Shown piece after piece: positions 56,855 to 64,000 of a DNA stretch of 64,000 nt (position 1 is its first letter; each line of letters begins with the position of its first letter). The notes beneath the pieces were generated by a model that ran no database searches, was not told where the DNA came from, and saw nothing but the letters and a program-made list of their open reading frames with translations. Source of the stretch: JBQLZO01 sp052168315 (GTDB taxonomy: Bacteria; Planctomycetota; Phycisphaerae; Phycisphaerales; UBA1924); contig JBQLZO010000050.1 in assembly GCA_052168315.1 (NCBI GenBank), positions 62,001-126,000 of the forward strand, in the 5' to 3' direction. The position numbers were made by a program, and so were the translations under genes.

Positions 56855-56919
56855 GGTCTCCTAGAGCTCGGTCGAGGACCTCACCACCGGTCTCCTAGAG
56901 CTCGTTCGAGGATCTCACG
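56855..56919. repeat. Two imperfect 31-nt direct repeats between purL and alaS
   Basis: Copies at 56855-56885 and 56889-56919 share GGTCTCCTAGAGCTCG, then TCGAGGA and CTCAC, with two or three changes. Each has an inner CTCG-nn-CGAG dyad. They lie between the convergent purL and alaS stops and overlap neither known gene. With only two copies and a 3-bp gap it is not a CRISPR array. Confidence 0.6.
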
Positions 56920-56933
56920 GAATGCGCACGCGA

Positions 56934-59834
<2,901 letters not shown>

Positions 59835-60000
59835 GGCGGCGCAGACATCGGGGACAGCGCCGCGGATGGCCGGCGCCGACCGGTTCGGTTTGGTGAGTGT
59901 TCGGCGTCGCGAAGCGTTCGCGGCCCAACTGGCAAAGTGTACCGGCCAACCGCACGCCGGTCGGTCCCCCCGCCGCTGTTCGCCCACAGAACACAACAAC

Positions 60001-60023
60001 AACGCCGGGCATCGCCCGGCGTT
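60001..60023 (-). terminator. Rho-independent terminator after the TPR lipoprotein gene
   Basis: AACGCCGGGC / GCCCGGCGTT forms a perfect 10-bp stem with a 3-nt loop. On the minus strand it is followed by GTTGTTGTGTTCTG, a T-rich tract. It lies 35 bp past the TPR stop and upstream of alaS. Confidence 0.8.
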
Positions 60024-60057
60024 GCGATCGTCTGATTCGATTCGGGTTGCCCCGCGC

Positions 60058-61353
60058 TCAGCGGGCCAGGATCGGAGCGTGCCCCGCCGGCGGATCCACG
60101 AGAACCTCCATCGGATCCGCGCTGGCGAACGCCGAGCGGGTGTCCCCGATCACGCCCAGGAAGTCCATGGCCATCGCGTTCTCGGGATTCCGGTCCAGCG
60201 CCTTGTAGAGCGTCTCCCGCGCATCCTGAACCAGCCCCAGGTCCGTCAGGATCAGCGCCCGCAGCACCGGGGCATCCTCCGGCGTCGCCACCATCTGGAT
60301 CGCTCGGTCGAGCAGCGCCAGCGCCTCCCGCGGGTTGCCCTGCCGACGGTGGAACATCGCCAGCATCACATAGCCATCCTCACGGTACGGCGCCATCGCC
60401 ACCAGCCGCTGGCCCGCCTGCCGCAGCCCGTGATCGTCCTCGATCATCAGGGCGATGTTGCCCAGTTCGATCCAGGTCCGCACATCCGCGTTCATCGCGT
60501 CCCGCCCAGCATCAGCCAGCAGGATCGTCCGAGCCTCCACCGGCCGCTCGAGAGCCACCAGCGTCTGAGCGTGCAGGATCCGAAGGTCCGGGCGATCGAT
60601 CGCCCCCCCCTCTTCCGACAGCCGCTCCGTCACGATGCGGAGGTTCCGCTCCGCATCCGCGAATTTCCCGCCGGCGACCTGCGCATGGATCAGGTCCTCA
60701 CGCAGCGTCACCTCGTCGGGCGCCAGCAGCGTCGCCTCGTTGAACAGCGCCACCGCATCCTCGTACCGGTCCTGCATCATCGCGATGTGTCCAAGCGTCT
60801 GCCGGAGCCCGGCGTTGTGGTCAAACCGCTCCCGGTCCGACTCCAGCAGCTCCCGCGCATCCGCCAGCCGGTCAAGCTGGATCAGCATCTCCGCGGCCGC
60901 CAGCGTGTACTGCGGGTCCGCCGGGTCGATCTCCCGCGCCCTCATGTAGGAATGGTGAGCCAGCTCGTAGTGCGTGAACCGCTCGTGCACCAGCCCGCGG
61001 TAGTAGTGCGCCAGAACATCCTCGGCATCGATCTCCATCGCCCGGTCAAGCGCCAGCATCGCCGCCTCCAGGCGCCCCTGCTCGAACAGGATCCGAGCCC
61101 TCAGCACATGCGATTTCGCCACCTCCGGGTTGATCTCGATCGACCGATCCGTCGTCCGCAGCGCCTTCGCCAGATCACCGGCCAGGAACTGCTGGCGGGC
61201 CATGTCGAACTCCGTCGCCGCCTTCATCCCCGCCATCCGCAGCTGCGACTTCTCCTTGAAATCGCCCGTGTAACGCCCCTGACCGGTGCATCCGGAGGCG
61301 GCGATCAGGGCCGCGGCGCTGAGCGTCATGGCGGCGAGTCGTGAAGAAATCAT
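60058..61353 (-). CDS. TPR-repeat lipoprotein
   Basis: 431 residues with signal sequence and lipobox AASGC (Cys22), then about nine tetratricopeptide-like repeats (LAKALRTTDRSIEINPEVAKSHV-type units ending with a Pro every ~34 residues). The ATG at 61353 has GGAGG 7 nt upstream. It follows the secretin gene on the same strand by 77 bp and probably supports that outer-membrane machine, like the pilotin/PilF proteins; this is inferred from order and type. Confidence 0.82.
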   Translation of the reverse strand: MISSRLAAMTLSAAALIAASGCTGQGRYTGDFKEKSQLRMAGMKAATEFDMARQQFLAGDLAKALRTTDRSIEINPEVAKSHVLRARILFEQGRLEAAMLALDRAMEIDAEDVLAHYYRGLVHERFTHYELAHHSYMRAREIDPADPQYTLAAAEMLIQLDRLADARELLESDRERFDHNAGLRQTLGHIAMMQDRYEDAVALFNEATLLAPDEVTLREDLIHAQVAGGKFADAERNLRIVTERLSEEGGAIDRPDLRILHAQTLVALERPVEARTILLADAGRDAMNADVRTWIELGNIALMIEDDHGLRQAGQRLVAMAPYREDGYVMLAMFHRRQGNPREALALLDRAIQMVATPEDAPVLRALILTDLGLVQDARETLYKALDRNPENAMAMDFLGVIGDTRSAFASADPMEVLVDPPAGHAPILAR

Positions 61354-61430
61354 CGTGGCACCTCCGGCAGTGTGGGCAACATTCAACAAGGCTGATGGGA
61401 ACTATCGGATCGGGCAGGCACCCGGCGTGA

Positions 61431-64000
61431 TCAGTTGTCCGCCGGGACCGGAACATCGACGACCGCCGGCTGTTCCTCCGGGCTTGGCTCGCCCGGAAGC
61501 GTGAAATTGGTCATCATCCCGGCAAGAAGATCGAACATCGCGCTGAACCCGGCCTGCTGGTCCAGCGGCACGCCGGTGCCCGGCTGCTCCGACGCCACCG
61601 CCGCGCCCCGGCCCTCCGGAGCGGTCACCCCGTCCACGAACACCGGGCCCGTCGATCCAAAACCATCCAGCGGACGGCCATCCCACGCCTCGACCGTGTG
61701 CATCTCGAACATCGCCCCCGGGCTCATCTGGGCCGTCTTGCTCGGGACACTCGCCGAAGAAGACCCCGACTCTCCAGAAGCGCCGGACTTCCGCGTCGAG
61801 CGCCAGGTCAGCCGATCCTCGGGGTTCCACCCGCCTCCCGCGCCCGCCACCGGCTGCCCGTTCGGGTTCCGCACGGTCGACTCATTCGAGTCCATCCCCG
61901 ACCCCATCCCCGACCCGGTCCCGACGCTGCCCGCCCCGTTGGCCCCCATCCCACCCTGCGCCGCCACCCGCGGAGCCGCCGGAACCGATGCCCCCGTCGT
62001 CCCGGCTCCCTGGGACACCCGATCGCGCTCCGCCGCCAGCCGCTCGGTCTCGCGCTGGAACGCCAGGTCCTGACGCTCCCGAAGCTCTTCGTGCATCGTC
62101 GACCGGAGGAACGAGCGGTGCGGGAAGGTCTCCCGCTCGCCCGTGAGCTGCTCGCGAAGCCGGATCGCCTCGGGCTGGTTCGGATTCAGCTCCAGCGAGC
62201 GACGGATCGTCCACAGAGCCTTGTCCGTTTCACCGGAATCGGCCTGCTGCTGCGCCTCCACATTCAGCGCCGCCGTCTGGCGGTCGCGGGACCACGGCAG
62301 CATCGACGCTCGCGAGCCCGTCCGCACCCGCTCCATGTGCCCCACCGCCTGCTCGCCCTCATCGATCATCGTCTTGTCCGACACGATCGACGGCGTGATC
62401 AGGAAGATGATCTCCGCACGCTCCGTCCCGTCATCGAACCCGCGGAACGCCGTGCCGATGATCGGGATATCGCCCAGCAGCGGAACCTGACGACGAACCA
62501 GCCGCGTCTGCTCCTTGAACAAGCCGCCCAGCACGATCGTCGCCCCATCCGGCACCATCACATTCGTCGTGATCTCCTGCGTAATCTCGTCAGGGATCGT
62601 CACCGCCGCCCCCGTCGCGTCTGTCGCATCGCGGATCAGACCCTCCGAGACACGAGGCGCCAGCTCCATGCGGATCATCCCATCCGTCGAAACGAACGGA
62701 CGCACCGCCAGCTGCGTGCCCGTGTCAAGGAACTCCACCGACTGCGTCGTCGAGGTCTCAGTCGAGGTCGTGTTCAGATAGCCCAGCTTGCGACCGACAA
62801 GCACCCGCGCCGCCTGCCGGTTCAGGGTCAGGATCTTCGGGTTCGAGAGCACCGTCAGGTCCGTCACCTCGTCCAGCGCCCGAACGAACAGCGCGATCTC
62901 ATCGCGGATCAATCCCAGCTTCAGCGTGCCCGGCCCGCCGAAGTTGCCCGGGCGGCTCGTCACCGCCGTGCCGTTGCTGTCGGTCGGGAACACCGCGTTG
63001 TCGCCGAGCTGCGACAACGCATCGGCCGCCCCCAGCGGCCCGCCGAAGTTGAAGAAATCCTCGAAGTCCAGGTCCGCGATGATCGAGAAGTCAACGCCGA
63101 ACGCGTTCGCCTCGGTCAGCTGCGTCTGCAGGATCGTCGCCTCCACCAGCACCTGGGCCGGGCGCTGGTCGATCTCACCGATCAGCGACATGATCTCCTC
63201 GATGTGCTCCGGGTAGTCGAACACCACCAGCGTCGCCGCCAGCGCGTAGTCCTCGGCCCCCGTGGGCTTCGCGTCCGTGATCGTGAAGTCCGACACATCC
63301 CCGGACACCGTGATCGTGCCCTGCTCCGAGAGCAGCGGCTCGATGAACAGCGCCGCGTCCGACGCCTTCAGATAGTTCAGCCGGATCACCCGCTGCTCGC
63401 GCTTCCGGGCCGCGGCCTCCATCTCCGCGATCACCTCCGCGGGATACACATAGATGAAGTTCCCCCGCTCCAGCCACCCGTACCCGTTCACATTCAGGAT
63501 CGCGTCCAGCGCCTCGTCGATCGTCACCCCGTAGAGGTTCGCCGTCACCGTCGCGCTGACATCCTTGCTCGCGATGATGTTCCGACGGCTCTGCAGCGAC
63601 AGCATCTGCAGCACATTCGCCAGGTCCTCATCCCGCACGAAGATGTCCACCGTCATGAATTCGGACACCGTGACGCCCGCATCGCCCGAACCCGAGCCAG
63701 AGCCCGATGCCGCCAGGTCGGCGTCCGCGCCCGATCCGTTGCCCGCGCCGTACCCCGGACCGCCGCCCGCCTCCCCGTACATCTCGAGGTCGTTCCCGCC
63801 GAATCCATCATCGCCGCCGCCCGGCAGGAGGATCGATCCGTGGTCCTGGTCCGGCTCCGGACGCGGGTTCCGGGGATCCATCGGGTCGTACGCCGGCTGC
63901 TGCGCCGACGCCGCGCCCGCGAGCGTGCCGACCACTGCCAGCACACCCAGAACACTGAGGCGGCTCCGCCCACGATCTCGCAGGCGATCTTCGTTCGTTG
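61431..64000 (-). CDS. Secretin (GspD/PilQ family), N-terminus cut by window edge
   Basis: At least 856 residues; the frame is open through the right edge and a signal peptide (RLSVLGVLAVVGTLAGAASA, then QQ) begins just inside it, so only a few residues are missing. N-domains: VDIFVRDEDLANVLQMLSLQSRRNIIASKDV and VRLIRL-type RVIRLNYLKASDAALFIEPLL. Secretin core: VLVEATILQTQ, VLSNPKILTLNRQAARVLVG, LGGLFKEQTRLVRRQVPLLGDIPIIGTAF and IIFLITPSIV. An unusual ~300-residue tail rich in Gly, Ser, Met and Pro follows the core. It forms the outer-membrane gate of a type II/IV pilus-like system. Confidence 0.92.
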   Translation of the reverse strand, partial: TNEDRLRDRGRSRLSVLGVLAVVGTLAGAASAQQPAYDPMDPRNPRPEPDQDHGSILLPGGGDDGFGGNDLEMYGEAGGGPGYGAGNGSGADADLAASGSGSGSGDAGVTVSEFMTVDIFVRDEDLANVLQMLSLQSRRNIIASKDVSATVTANLYGVTIDEALDAILNVNGYGWLERGNFIYVYPAEVIAEMEAAARKREQRVIRLNYLKASDAALFIEPLLSEQGTITVSGDVSDFTITDAKPTGAEDYALAATLVVFDYPEHIEEIMSLIGEIDQRPAQVLVEATILQTQLTEANAFGVDFSIIADLDFEDFFNFGGPLGAADALSQLGDNAVFPTDSNGTAVTSRPGNFGGPGTLKLGLIRDEIALFVRALDEVTDLTVLSNPKILTLNRQAARVLVGRKLGYLNTTSTETSTTQSVEFLDTGTQLAVRPFVSTDGMIRMELAPRVSEGLIRDATDATGAAVTIPDEITQEITTNVMVPDGATIVLGGLFKEQTRLVRRQVPLLGDIPIIGTAFRGFDDGTERAEIIFLITPSIVSDKTMIDEGEQAVGHMERVRTGSRASMLPWSRDRQTAALNVEAQQQADSGETDKALWTIRRSLELNPNQPEAIRLREQLTGERETFPHRSFLRSTMHEELRERQDLAFQRETERLAAERDRVSQGAGTTGASVPAAPRVAAQGGMGANGAGSVGTGSGMGSGMDSNESTVRNPNGQPVAGAGGGWNPEDRLTWRSTRKSGASGESGSSSASVPSKTAQMSPGAMFEMHTVEAWDGRPLDGFGSTGPVFVDGVTAPEGRGAAVASEQPGTGVPLDQQAGFSAMFDLLAGMMTNFTLPGEPSPEEQPAVVDVPVPADN

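Noticed and set aside
56855..56919. CRISPR array
   Set aside because: Only two repeat copies 3 bp apart with no spacer of normal length and no cas genes.

Overview
The window is a high-GC bacterial chromosome segment, most likely from a member of Planctomycetota, class Phycisphaerae. Three signs point there: a C-terminal sorting tail of the PEP-CTERM type (VIPAPGTAALL...ARRRH, near 5435-5510), a membrane protein ending in the CxxCxYD...CPECG zinc ribbon common in planctomycetes (28848-29774), and an EF-hand/dockerin-like loop after a GH13 amylase. No phage, insertion sequence or CRISPR array is visible. Almost all the DNA is coding, and most long alternative frames are GC-driven shadows.

Layout. 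1-5000 (minus): a secreted GH13 alpha-amylase cut by the left edge, with a LacI-like operator upstream, then an end-joining LigD that is split into three overlapping genes (phosphoesterase, ligase, polymerase). 5296-5367: tRNA-Gly(CCC), then a frameshifted PEP-CTERM remnant. 6286-11962 (plus): adaptor, RND pump and ThrE-type exporter joined by ATGA overlaps. 12063-16926 (minus): SLC13 permease with RCK_C domains, AbgT transporter and M20 peptidase. 17366-25114 (plus): membrane protein, OprB-like porin, 14-TM MFS, L-asparaginase, glutaminase, patatin-like lipoprotein and DUF2200 protein. 25140-30199: tryptophan 2,3-dioxygenase behind a small lipoprotein, a secreted endonuclease/exonuclease/phosphatase-fold protein, and several unknown membrane proteins.

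30447-42784: DNA polymerase I divergent from mnmG, a PilZ-REC regulator with a degenerate Hpt-like tail, and a methyl-cycle cluster on the minus strand (metF, ahcY and an ArsR-methyltransferase regulator with a palindromic operator at its own start). 42891-53488: small conserved protein, asparagine synthetase, an orphan OppF-like ATPase, the ResB/CcsA cytochrome c maturation pair, and an alpha-glucan phosphorylase with a basic N-terminal tail. 53576-64000: PurL carrying two PurS-like repeats, alanyl-tRNA synthetase, a TPR lipoprotein and a secretin cut by the right edge.

Themes are amino-acid and amide salvage (asparaginase, glutaminase, asparagine synthetase, peptidase, amino-acid exporter, tryptophan dioxygenase), alpha-glucan use (amylase, phosphorylase), the activated methyl cycle, and envelope export. 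No single gene set is clearly a new defence or mobile system. The most unusual items are the split LigD, the porin-MFS-asparaginase-glutaminase operon, the RND-ThrE operon and the PilZ-REC-pseudo-Hpt protein. All family calls come from reading the sequence; no database search was run.
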